A program made the translations under genes and the position numbers. Shown here one piece after another: positions 9,940 to 20,016 of a stretch of DNA of 23,429 nt. Every line of letters begins with the position of its first letter. Within the stretch, counting starts at the first letter, position 1. The DNA is from Apostichopus leukothele (taxonomy: Eukaryota > Echinodermata > Holothuroidea > Aspidochirotida > Stichopodidae), in contig JAAAKB020040563.1 of assembly GCA_010014835.2 (NCBI GenBank), positions 1 to 23,429 of the forward strand, written 5' to 3'. The notes beneath the pieces were generated by a model, which was not told the DNA's origin, did not search any database, and saw nothing but the letters and a program-made list of their open reading frames with translations.

Positions 9940-9987
9940 CATATAGCAGGGAGCTGCTACTCTAGAGTAGCAGCTCCCTGCATATAG
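9940..9987. mobile_element. 34-bp perfect palindrome flanked by 7-bp direct repeats
   Basis: 9947-9963 reads CAGGGAGCTGCTACTCT and 9964-9980 is its exact reverse complement with no spacer. CATATAG lies immediately on both sides (9940-9946 and 9981-9987), like a target-site duplication. CAGGG...CCCTG ends plus a duplicated target are typical of cut-and-paste DNA transposons. The object could be a transposon reduced to two fused terminal inverted repeats. The 7-bp duplication does not by itself name a superfamily. A chance palindrome or an assembly fold-back are alternatives. Confidence 0.55.
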
Positions 9988-10572
9988 TACTGTGGTTTGT
10001 ATAGTGCAAATCCTCCTTTTAAAATTTAGAAATAGAAAACAAAATATGTGAATGTTTGATTTGTTTAAAATGTTTGTGCAGTGAAATTCCGGAGATATGA
10101 TAACCTAATTGTATCTTATTATCGTACTATATTTAGTAACATATGGTAAAATATTCAGCTAGTGTACACTAATGGCCTTGTTGGTTCTATAATTACATAA
10201 CATTGCATGGGAAGGAGGTGAATCCCTCTTGCAGTTTTGTGGTAAATGTTCATCATGCACAACACACTATGGATGTTCATTAATCAGCATAGAATGTAAA
10301 TTTACTACCCTGGGACACAAGCGTGTTTGGACACTATGACAGTAAATCATTTTCGGTCTCTGTGTGTGTGTGAATGGTTTGTATTGGCAGTTAGACTGTT
10401 GCAGTGCTAAGTACTTCTATTAGTGAAGGACAAAAGATATCTCCCATTAAGTGTTAACAGAAATCAATGTGTCATTTACACTAGGTCATACATATGTGGA
10501 TTCACAATGGTGTTTGGAGGGTTAACCACAAAGATTATGAAGTTCAGTTAAGATGAGTGACTATTTACTATT
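9988..10572. other. No gene seen
   Basis: AT-rich with stops in all frames and a short TGTGTGTGTG run near 10361. No supported feature. Confidence 0.5.
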
Positions 10573-10806
10573 GATATGAGGGTAATTGTCATCTATAGTA
10601 AGTTAAATAGTACAAGAATGCAACAAGAATAGTTTAGAAAATAATAACTCCCAAATATAGTGTAAATAGTAGTAAATAGTAAAGAATTCAACAAGAATAG
10701 TTAAGTAAACAACTCCCAAATGTAGTGTAATGTTAACAGACTGATGTGAGGGAAATTGTCATCTATAGTAAGTTAAATAGTACAAGAATGCAACAATGAT
10801 AGTTTA
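10573..10806. repeat. Nested duplications (170-bp and about 67-bp offsets)
   Basis: GATATGAGGGTAATTGTCAT and the 45 bases after it (10573-10637) recur at 10743-10806 with few changes. Between them, CAACAAGAATAGTT plus AACTCCCAAAT(A/G)TAGTGTAA occurs twice about 67 bp apart. So a 67-bp duplication lies inside a larger unit that was itself partly duplicated. Confidence 0.85.
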
Positions 10807-11399
10807 GCTTTGTGTAATAGACATTACAATTCCACAGCTTGCAGTAGCTGTAGGGTACAAGTATGACAACCGTTTGTATCATGAATGCACAGTATCAGAA
10901 TGGGAACACTTACCTTAGCAAGCAATGGCTATCATACATGTATGTATTTATATAATGTCTGCAGTTGTTTTCAGCCATAAATAACATGAGACCTTCTACA
11001 ATGAGTTCCAGAAGGGGCCAGACATGGCAATGCAAGTACATGAGTTTACATTTGGTCTGGCTAGTGGAGGGGCTCAGTTATTTGTAGGGGTCGAAAGTTG
11101 AGATAAATCTAAGAAGATGCTTTACATTATTTTCCATTTCGGGGATAGATATATTTGTAAAAGATAAGAGTGGACTAGTCTGCTTATCTTGTAAGGTCAG
11201 CTTGAGATCAAAATATACATAATTTATTCAAACTAGGATAAATAACCTCTGCTGCTTGCATGTGGTTTGCTTCCAACATAAATAATTAACAGGCTACTAT
11301 GTAGAGGCTTTGTTAAAGAGGTGTGTTAGATTGCCAGCACTGAAAGTAATACAAAGTCACTTTTACAGAGACATGTATGTTATATCATGTGAGAGAGTA

Positions 11400-11738
11400 C
11401 AGGAGGACCTGAGTATGAAATATACTTCAAGTCATTTGTAGACTGTATAGTAGGACCTGAGTATGAAATATACTTCAAGTCATATACAGACTATAGTATG
11501 ATCTGAGTAGGATAGATACTTCAAGTCATTTACAGACTGTATACTGTAGGAGGACCTGAGTATGAAATATACTTCAAGTCATTTACATACTGTATAGTAG
11601 GACCTGAGTATAAAATATACTTCAAGTCATTTGTAGATTGTATAGGAGGACCGGAGTATAAAATTTACAGACTGTAAAGTAGTACCTGAGTATGAAATAT
11701 ACTTCAAGTCATTTACAGACTGTGTAGGAGGACCTGAT
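11400..11738. repeat. About 49-bp tandem array, roughly 7 copies
   Basis: Units carry GGACCTGAGTATGAAATATA, then CTTCAAGTCATTTACAGACTG. Copies begin near 11406, 11454, 11501, 11552, 11601, 11650 (with an internal deletion), 11683 and 11730 (end of array). Substitutions such as GATCTGAG and GACCGGAG mark individual units. Confidence 0.85.
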
Positions 11739-11891
11739 GACATTTATAAACAGTGTATTCTACTTTTGGATCAATATTTTGTGAGAGGCAGATGACCATA
11801 GTAGACTTGATGTGTATCTTTTGTGTAGATAAAGCACATTAAGTCCTAAAGTTACATCATTCTTCTTTTACCTGTACAGTATCTCTTATAC

Positions 11892-12077
11892 ATACTCCAC
11901 TGTACCGTAGTCTAAGAACAGGTAATAGTAGTCTTGTACAGTGCAGCCAATGACACTCCTCTCTAAGATCACTGCCCTCTTCCTGTCCAATCTACCATTC
12001 CTAAGCCTACCACCCCTGATTCTCTCAGGATTTTTCATCTTTTGAATCGCATCTGGTATATATTCTACTTGGGTTTT
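11892..12077 (-). CDS. Candidate internal exon with a Tudor-like domain end
   Basis: Reading the minus strand, an acceptor TTCCCTCTGGTTTCAG ends at 12078 and opens 62 codons without a stop. The frame can leave through TAT|GTATAAG at 11891 (phase 0 in, phase 0 out) or GGA|GTATGT a few bases earlier; otherwise it reaches a TAA at 11888. The last part reads GRLDRKRAVILE, then CTVQDYYYLFLDYGTVEY. Tudor domains of the germline/piRNA type have a wyRAxVl strand and then a (F/L)xDYGxxExV strand, which this matches in order and spacing. The GC content and codon look differ from the flanks. Tudor domains bind methylated arginine or lysine in partner proteins; the rest of the protein is not visible here, so its role is open. 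I see no neighbouring exon I can link with confidence, so introns of many kb would be needed. It could also be a pseudo-exon. The frame upstream of the acceptor (12078-12104) is probably intron. Confidence 0.5.
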
Positions 12078-12104
12078 CTGAAACCAGAGGGAAGTTACTT
12101 TCAC

Positions 12105-12820
12105 CTAGTATCATATCTACGATCAATCACTGTGAATTGTATCTCAAATTGTTCCATGAATCTGAGCATGTATTTAAGTATGTGTACAGACTGTGCGAAT
12201 GTGCTGTCATTCGTAAATTGCAGATACCACTTAAGTTTTGGTGTTTAGGTGTTAGTGAATGTACTGTACATAGAGTGGCCATCAATGTTATCAAGCTTCC
12301 CACAGTCTGGCTCTAGCTGATTTACATTGGCATTACAGGTTAGAGACATGTAGTATTTTTAGTCCAGATCAGTTTAGAAAAGGAGGAACACTGATTGAAG
12401 TTGGTCATCAAAATAGCTCTCATATCTGCTTAAAAGGGAAATAATAGTCTTCACACATGCTCAGACAATAATTTTCCTTTCAATAAACTGGTAAATTGTC
12501 AAATTTATGACTGGATATTCAGAAAAAACTTCGCAATTCAGGAGCAGAAGAACACTTGGTAACCTACTTTTCTAAAATTGAAGAGCATGCTGGCCTTTAA
12601 GTACTCTGTGGTACATCTCAATTGCACTCATTCTTCAGGAATTCAGCACAGGCTCTACATTGCATCCGTGCAGTGATAGAAGCTATTAACAACCACAGAC
12701 CTGTGCAATGCTATATATACCCCAGTCATTATCTAGGCACATACTGTTTGCTGCTGAGAGCAATCTTGGGAGGAGAGTTGACACATTGGCTGTACTGACA
12801 GTTAAAATCAATGAGCTCTC
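12105..12820. other. No gene seen
   Basis: Stops in all frames. The 68-codon plus-strand opening at 12042-12248 overlaps the Tudor-like exon on the other strand and looks like a shadow. If the exon is real, this is intron. Confidence 0.45.
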
Positions 12821-13440
12821 TCCTAATGAGTCCTGATTCTGAAAGTGGGTAGAGTATTAAAGTGAAGGTATCCAGTAATAGGCCAGGAATAGCAACACAC
12901 AGCCTAGGCTATCTCCTAATGAGTCCTGACTCTGAAAGTGAATAGAGTAGTAAAGTGAAGGTATCCAGTTATAGGCCAGGAAAGCAACAAACAGCCTAGG
13001 TTAAATCTCCTAATGAGTCCTGACTCTGAAAGTGGATAGAGTATTAAAGTGAAGGTATCCAGTTATAGGCCAGGAATAGCAACAAACAGCCTAGGTTATA
13101 TACTCCTAATGAGTCCTGACTGTGAAAGTGGGTAGAGTATTAAAGTGAAGGTATCCAGTTATAGGCCAGGAAAGCAACAAACAGCCTAGGTTAAATCTCC
13201 TAATGAGTCCTGACCCTGAAAGTGGGTAGAGTATTAAAGTGAAGGTATCCAGTTATAGGCCAGGAATAGCAACAAACAGCCTAGGCTTTATCTCCTAATG
13301 AGTCCTGATTCAGAAAGTGAATAGAGTATTAAAGTGAAGGTATCCAGCCGTAGGCCAGGAAAGCAACAAACAGCCTAGGCTTTATCTTCTAATGGGTCCT
13401 GACTGTGAAAGTGAATAGAGTATTAAAGTGAAGGTATCCA
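12821..13440. repeat. About 94-bp tandem array, 6.6 copies
   Basis: Units start with TCCTAATGAGTCCTGA at 12821, 12913, 13008, 13104, 13198, 13293 and 13387 (the last partial, ending GAAGGTATCCA). Spacing is 92-96 bp. Each unit also has AGTATTAAAGTGAAGGTATC, ATAGGCCAGGAA and CAACAAACAGCCTAGG. Two variants alternate in part: GGAATAGCAACA and GGAAAGCAACA, hinting at a dimeric higher-order unit. Units are very similar, so the array is young or homogenised. Confidence 0.95.
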
Positions 13441-13514
13441 GGGGATGGGTGTTGAAGCAGGAGATGGGAGGGGGTGGGGAGGGTATAATTTATGCAAGGG
13501 AGGAGGGGATGTAT
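13441..13514 (+). repeat. G-rich tract with strong G-quadruplex potential
   Basis: A purine/G-rich stretch follows the 94-bp array directly. At 13466-13483 GGGAGGGGGTGGGGAGGG gives four G-runs with one-base loops, a canonical intramolecular G-quadruplex pattern. More GGGAGGAGGGG follows near 13498-13508. Confidence 0.75.
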
Positions 13515-14601
13515 ACCATCTGATCGATTGATTTTTTGTTCATGACAGTAGAATTACCCAGGCTAGTTGTTATCTTGGATGTGTTGTACTCACTGTAAGT
13601 GCATAGGCATAGTGCATAGGCCTGCAGAAGTAAATATATGGATAGTTAGTGTTGGCCTGAGCTGGGGCTAATTCTACAGAATACAAACACTATAGAATAC
13701 ACAATGTCAAGCAACAATTTTGAAATTGTTGTAGGAGATATGTCCTTCTGTATAAGAGCATTGCTATTTTAATGGATTTACAGTAGCATGCTTTACACTG
13801 TATTTTGTAGTGGAATTGCATTAGTAGACTGTCGTGAATACATCAATTTTTAAAGCTCATCACTCAATGGACATTAGATCCAGATGTAGTCAAGTAGAGG
13901 TCTTCGTTATCATCCAGCTTTAATTGAAATGTGAAGCTTCTCTGCTGTTCATCATACGACGACTAAACCACTTATTAGAGTTCCTATTAAGGATGTTGAT
14001 CAGTTATTGAGCATGTGATGATAGTATCATGTAAGTCTGTAGAGTACAATGAAAAAGTTCATTGATAATACTAGTAATTAAACAATCCGAGACTTGATGG
14101 TAGTTACTTGTGTACATAGTAGACAACTGATTCAACTTAAAACAATAGCATTAATTAATTTCAGTAGAAGTAAATGATGAAAGATTCGGATTTAATTATC
14201 AATACAATTATTGTACAAATATGATGCAAGCTCTCCAGATAAGTATTATTACAGACCCATGAATATGGAATGAATAATGTCTATAAAGATGTTGTGACTC
14301 CAGGATGTTAAGTTTCTTAATTTATGGATTATTGAAATCAACCTTTTTGAAATGAAAGTTAAAATGTTGATAATGAAACTTTGAGGAACAATTAATTACA
14401 AATATTGGCAATTCTAACCAGCCACTTGACTATCAAGGACCAAAGTAAAACACTTGATAACTCTTTTAAATCGTAGAATAATTGTTAACTGAAGTTCAAA
14501 GTACTGCTCTGATGGCCATAGAAGTTATCCTTGAAATCTCAAGTGGATTACAGGCAAATATTTATATGTAGCTCATTGAAAGAAGAGATGAACAAAGTTA
14601 G
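13515..14601. other. No gene seen
   Basis: AT-rich with frequent stops. A short doublet of GTGCATAGGC near 13599-13621 is the only local repeat I noticed. Confidence 0.5.
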
Positions 14602-14823
14602 TTTGATCCTTGTGTTGAGTGCAGATGCATGGGACTCATGTTTGGTGTACATTCTGTGTTCCCATCCGAGTCAAGTAGACGTTTGAAGCATGTAACACAG
14701 TTTGTCGTCGTCAATATCTTCCATGTTAAACCCATGACGCAAGACAGCAGATATACATACTTTATTTCTGTGCAAAGTCAGTTCAGGATAGTCCCTGGAG
14801 AAGAACAGCAAATGGTACTTCCA
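14602..14823 (+). other. Weak exon candidate, unrecognised
   Basis: This plus-strand frame is open for 74 codons between an upstream TAG and a TGA at 14824. An acceptor-like TTGTGTTGAGTGCAG ends at 14624 and a weak donor ATG|GTACTT lies at 14814. The peptide ends QSQFRIVPGEEQQMVLP, faintly like the PGEEQ turn of ASH/MSP-type immunoglobulin-like repeats, but the N-terminal half does not fit that fold clearly. Length alone is not remarkable. I would not call it a gene without outside support. Confidence 0.2.
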
Positions 14824-15127
14824 TGAGGACAATTTAGTAAGTTGTTTTGTTGTTGTTCTTTTTTTAAATTGAAAAAAAAAGTTAAAGATGTAGTTAGTTA
14901 GCAGAAGAAGGTCAGGACCATAAGATGTTATTTAGGATCTACAACGATAATTTGTGACTTATTGTAAGATAACATACATGTAGTAATTCAATGAAACATT
15001 CACTAAGATGAACTCCTAGATAAAGTTCCTCTTTACACAAGCTAAACATCATTTCTCCTCTGAACCTTTCTTTTAATGTTTTCATTTTTTTTAAATTTTT
15101 TTTTTAATGTCAATTAATTTTTTTCAG

Positions 15128-15310
15128 TATCGAAAATTCTGTTGCATTTCATATCACTCAATCCTGGGTACAATATTTACAAAGGTAACAGTACTGTGTA
15201 TAAATGGAAAAACAGGCTGTGACATTTATCACACCATCAGGTATCATGGTAAACATATGGAACTGATGAAAGATGAATTTTGTACTTTATCAGACTTGTG
15301 CTATTGCAAG
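15128..15310 (+). other. Exon candidate with good splice sites, unrecognised
   Basis: A textbook acceptor, TTAATTTTTTTCAG, ends at 15127 after a long T-rich tract. The frame stays open in phase 0 to either AAG|GTAACA (15184, a 57-bp exon) or AAG|GTACTT (15310, a 183-bp exon), both leaving phase 0. The longer version encodes 61 residues with six Cys (FCCISYHS at the start, SDLCYCK at the end). I recognise no domain. T-rich tracts ending in CAG are frequent in such DNA, so chance is a real possibility. Confidence 0.3.
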
Positions 15311-16261
15311 GTACTTTGATATATTTTATATCTGAACAGGTAGAACTTTAAATACTCTGGAACTTTCAATTTCTTGCCAAAGGCAGGTCACACTTGCAGC
15401 CTTTTTTAGTTGGGTGGTTGGTAGTATATACATTACAGTGTTACCACATTGTATCAGAGTTGTAGGCACGTTTGCATCATTAATGGTCTAGTTGTATTAA
15501 TATTTACATAGCCAGGTGTGAATTATAGAATTCCTTCCCTCCCTGAGACAGGTGCTGCCATCATAGCAGTGGTCGGTAATAACTACAGTGTCTTCTATGG
15601 ATACACTTCTATCAGCTGCATCATCCAAAATGTCATAGATTTAATACCCTCAAAAATTTCATATTCCGTTTCCCAGGAAATTGACAGCCCACCATAAATT
15701 AGGAATGTTTGTTTCACCACATGCCAAGTTTGATTTGGAAGTAGTGTCTTTATGAAATTAGGATTGCAGGGAGTAGCAAACTATAACAGCTCCCTTGCCA
15801 TGTTGAGGTTAATCAAGATGGCTGATGTATCCCAATGAAATGTGGTGACTGTTTGTTGGAGGACTGCATCGGATGAGTTATGTACCCCCTGGTGCATATA
15901 AAGACTGGGAACCTGCCTGCTGCTGGAGAATGTGTGTAAAGGGAAAGGTTTATAATTACTCTACTAGTATCTAAGACAGTTTTGAGTTCTCTTTAATCAG
16001 TCAGAAGTTGTCTCTGTTCAGTATCACATGCCTCCATGAATATTGGCTTTGAATTGCCAGGCAATTTGTAGAGGATCTAAAACTATCACTCCAGTTACAA
16101 GTTTGATATGGCTTCTAAATATATAGAGGAAACAGCATTCAATATTCAGAATAAAAAGGACGGAGGGTTTAAGAAAGACTTTGTAATACATTCAATCGGA
16201 TAACAACCTCCTGCTATGTATCAGTTATTCAATATTCCTGGATTGATATGTCTGAAGTATA
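15311..16261. other. No gene seen; small CAGGGAG inverted pair
   Basis: No supported gene. At 15767-15797 CAGGGAG and CTCCCTTG face each other across 16 bases. These resemble the ends of the palindrome at 9947-9980, but there is no clear flanking duplication. Confidence 0.4.
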
Positions 16262-16331
16262 TTGTACTCCATAGGAGTAAAAAACTGTGACAAATGTCAC
16301 ACAGTTTTACTCCTAGGAAAAATGGAGCTTT
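16262..16331. repeat. Hairpin-forming inverted repeat
   Basis: TAGGAGTAAAAAACTGTGACA (split across 16272-16292) faces TGTCACACAGTTTTACTCCTA (16295-16315) with a two-base loop and small bulges. The pairing extends outward, after an internal loop, with CTCCAT (16267-16272) against ATGGAG (16322-16327). The total is about 60-66 nt of near-continuous pairing. It could be a small fold-back/MITE-type element or a hairpin RNA. I see no clear target-site duplication. Confidence 0.75.
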
Positions 16332-16753
16332 GGGAATTCCATATATATTAAATAGAAAGTAAATTAGGCCCCATTATTTACTGTAATTTTGCTATGCGAA
16401 TTATGCCATTTAGTTCCTTGGATGAGTTTGTTTGTGGGTTGTTTTGAACTGTTGTGTGCATTATCAGCAGTCACAGTTATATATGACTATATATACAGTC
16501 TTGTAGTTTTACATTTTGTACTATGCACAGATATGTTTGCAGCTATACAGCCTTCATGTGCATACATTGATGTATCTTTGTTTATGAGAGAGACTTTGGA
16601 GATGCTATGAACAGTGCCAATCATAAATCAGTATATTACCTCAAAGCCCTGTTTATTGTTTCTGTTCAAAATATGCACTCCAATTCACCTAGCCTACAAG
16701 AATTAGTAATATTTTATATCCCTGTGCTCCTTACCACGTCCGGGATTGTGAGC
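16332..16753. other. No supported gene
   Basis: A 73-codon plus opening at 16389-16610 and an overlapping one from 16607 have no domain and no convincing splice sites. The second runs into the polypyrimidine repeat. I consider both chance. Confidence 0.4.
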
Positions 16754-16864
16754 CTGTCCTGCCCCTCCTCTTACCCCTCTCCTGCGCCTCTTCTTATCCA
16801 TCTCCTGCCCCTCCTCTTATCTCTCCTGCGCCTCTTCTTATCCCTCTTGCGCCTCCCATTCCTT
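16754..16864 (+). repeat. Polypyrimidine minisatellite, about 23-bp unit
   Basis: Four to five units alternate CTCCTGCCCCTCCTCTTA and CTCCTGCGCCTCTTCTTATC on the plus strand, almost pure pyrimidine. The alternation suggests a 40-48 bp higher-order unit. Such mirror-poor but purine/pyrimidine-segregated DNA may adopt triplex forms. Confidence 0.8.
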
Positions 16865-17563
16865 TAATTCTTCTTCCTTGCCCATTCCGTCGTTTCCCTA
16901 AGTTTCCTTTAAATATGAAAATGTCACTTCATCAGTACTTGTAGGAGAATGGAAATCTTTAGACCATGTTGATATTAAATTTAAGATCATAGCTCTGTAG
17001 GGATGACTGGTGCTGTTACAAACTATTGTACTCTGAAACACCCCCAGTCTCATCAGCTGGTCTGACCTCTTTGAGAGTAAATTTCACCCATGGTCCTCCA
17101 CTGAAAGGAAATCCAAGGGTGCAGGGTAGTAAAGTTCTCCAACTGTTTGCTAACTAATGATCTACACGGAGAGATGTATATATGGCAAGTGCTGTAAATG
17201 TGTATTTTGTAGTATTGTCAGTTTCAATCAGTTTCTAGTTCAAGTACATTTAGGATTCTGTCATCACCAATTGAACTCAGAGAGTGTGGATTGGTTCCAA
17301 CAAGTTCATCAGTAGATAAGAGTGTGTTGGTGTATAGTGTACAGACACAGATCTTTGTTATAATACATTCACTGACGAATGTTTCTGTGACATATCTTCC
17401 GTTAAGTCAAAGTTAAAATTAAGTGGAAATGAATTATTACTGACAATGTTTAGTGTGTCTATGGAAACAGAATTGCTCAGGCCTCAGTTCAGTTTAGATT
17501 GAAGCCACAATCACTTAAATAGATATAACACAGAGGTAATGCTGACACTGCTGCGGTGTCAGC
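16865..17563. other. No gene seen
   Basis: No supported feature in this stretch; stops are frequent on both strands. Confidence 0.5.
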
Positions 17564-18410
17564 TTTAGATTGAATCTAAATCAATAATAGAGTTATGCAT
17601 AACTTCATGTGGGAGGGAGGAGGATGTATGTACAGAAGCTTGAACTTTAGATTGAATCTATAATTAATATAGATTTGTGCATACCTAATGGGTGTGTATA
17701 TGGCAGCTTGACCTTTAGATGAAACTAATAGATTTATGCATACTTAATAGATTTGTATACTGTAGCTCGAACTTTTGATTGCATCTATAACTAATAATAG
17801 ATTTGTGCATACTTAATGGGTTTGTATAAGTCTGTAGCTTGAACTTTAGGTTGAATCTATAATCAATAATAGATTTGTGCATACTTAATGAGTTTGTATA
17901 CTGCAGCTTGAACTTTTGATTGCATCTATAACTAATAATAGATTTGTGCATACTTAATGGGTTTGTATACTGTAGCTTGAACATTCGATTGAATCTATAA
18001 TCCATAATACCTGTAGATGTATGCATACTTAATAGATTTGTATACTGCAGCTTGAACTTTTGATTGAATCTATATTCAATAATAGATTTGTGCATACTTA
18101 ATGGTGTGTATACCCTAGCTTGAACTTTCGATTGAATCTATAATCAATAAAAGATTTTAAATAGGTGTGTATCTGGCAGCTTGAACTTTAAATTGAATCT
18201 ATAATCAATAATAGATATGTGCATGCATACTAAATAGGTGTGTATCTGACAGCTTGAACTTAGATTGAATCTATAATCAATAATAGATTTGTGCATACTA
18301 AAATAGGTGTGTATATGCCTGCTTGAACTTTCGATTGAATCTATAATCAATAATAGATTTGTGCATACCTAATAGGTGTGTGTACTGTAGCTTGAACTTT
18401 AATTGGATTT
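17564..18410. repeat. About 68-bp tandem array, about 13 copies, with internal dyad
   Basis: Copies starting with GCTTGAAC (or close variants) lie at about 17638, 17706, 17764, 17837, 17906, 17975, 18050, 18118, 18179, 18252, 18321 and 18390, with a decayed first copy at 17564. Each holds GATTGAATCTATAATCAATA, then ATAGATTTGTGCATACTTAA. AATCTAT and ATAGATT form a 7-bp stem around AATCAATA in most units. Spacing varies from 58 to 75 bp. Minus-strand openings (17715-18095 and 18144-18350) come from this repeat and are not genes. A further decayed copy may lie near 18478-18530. Confidence 0.9.
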
Positions 18411-20016
18411 CATTTACTGTACAATCACATCTTTAAGTAGTAGAATAGTACTGTACTATGGTAGGCTAATTGTAAAATGAATCTGTAATCACATAGATTT
18501 AAGTAATTAAGTCAATAGGTGCATTGTCATGTTACATCTACCATGTACAGTAACATGTCAGTTTAATGTCCCTACACTATTGAAGAGTGATTTACTTATA
18601 CTCAGTACTACAAATACCCAGTCATCCTTGATCAACCTTCCCCTTTCCTTCCTGTTGAGCAAAAAGTATTTTTCAAAAATATGTTAATAATCCTTTTTCT
18701 GTAGTCATCATTAGCTGTTCTAAATCCAGCCAGTTTCTGTGTAAATGTGTGTGTGTGTGTATTTGTCTAGAGATTGTAATTCCATATGTTGATGCACCCA
18801 AGCTATCTGTCATTGCATGTATTAATTCCAATTTCATGAAAGCTTTCTCTGCCATATTTTGAGAGAAGATGATTCTTGTAACAGCTGTAATTCTGATGGT
18901 TCCTATTCTTCACTTTACTTGATAGTTGTGTAGTTCAATAGTAGTAGACTATGGAACTGGTATTATTATTATTATGATTATTATGCACACCCTGAGCTAA
19001 ACCTCAGGCCAGAAGTTAATTCAATAGCAAGGTTTGTAGTAACTTAAAAACACATCTGTGCTACATGACTTCACCGGATTTTAATATGAAAAGAGAGCTT
19101 ATGTTGAATGTACGCTGAAGGCAGGATAAACTCCTTATCAAAACATTCAATGGTTGCTGCGATCCCTGGGGAATGTATCTACACTGTACAGTTCTGCTGC
19201 TACCCTTGAAGAATCCAATAATTATATTAGCTACTGCAGGCAATTACCAAAAGCAAATGAGAACTGGGCAGTTATGCTCTATGCTGAGATCATTGGGTTG
19301 AGTATGTAAATTAGTTGCAAGGCTAATGTAAAAAGCATCGCACACTTCCAGCACATGGAAGGAGTTTTGGGGTTTTTATTGGTTAAAAAGAGAGTGGAGA
19401 AAACTAGGAGAGTTACTGCAGTGTATTTACAGAGTAAATTAAAACTAAATTGAAGTATGTCTTAATGCCAACAATTAATTTTGATACCTTTATAGATTGC
19501 CACTAACATTGCAATTAGTCTGCATTGTATTTCTATATTAATTTTATTGTTTAAGAAATGACCCTTTAAATATCCAAGTCCCATCAATCTTAAGAAACTA
19601 GGCTACTACACCCAGAGATTTGGCATATTTTAAAGTTAAATATTTGGAAAATCAGAATAGAGCTAAAACATCAGTAATAGCTTCTTTCTTCTTGGACTAT
19701 ATATATAGCATATCAATACTAATAGCTACTGTATAGAAACATCAATACTAGCTTCTTTCTTCTTGGACTATAGCTTATCAAGATTAAAATTCATAGTCAT
19801 TCTTTAATTAAAGGGAACTGAAGAGTCCTTATGCTTCAGATTGCCTAAGGTAGAGCTAATAAATGATTTACTAACTGTTAAATCTGTGTGTTTCAACTCC
19901 TTCGTATACTTACTGTACTAACTTTAATTAACTGTTGCACATAGTTTATGAATAATCAGCTGAGTTTTACCAATTTCTACCGTACAAACATGTACTGTAG
20001 TGCAGTATGTAAATGA
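18411..20016. other. No gene seen; microsatellites and a small duplication
   Basis: A (GT)n run lies near 18745-18762. An (ATT)n-like run at 18960-18984 is followed by a CCTGAG-CTAAAC-CTCAGG hairpin (18991-19009), which read on the minus strand could be the 3' tail of a small retroposon, though nothing else supports this. AGCTTCTTTCTTCTTGGACT is duplicated at 19679 and 19750. Minus openings at 18673-18855 and 19061-19243 have no recognisable domain. Confidence 0.45.

Noticed and set aside
17715-18350. Minus-strand open frames with repeated MHKSII(D/S)YRFN
   Set aside because: They translate the roughly 68-bp array; the frame is broken wherever unit length changes.
18960-19010. ATT run plus CCTGAG/CTCAGG hairpin as a SINE or LINE 3' end
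   Set aside because: Only the tail-like run and a 6-bp stem are present; no body of an element could be recognised.
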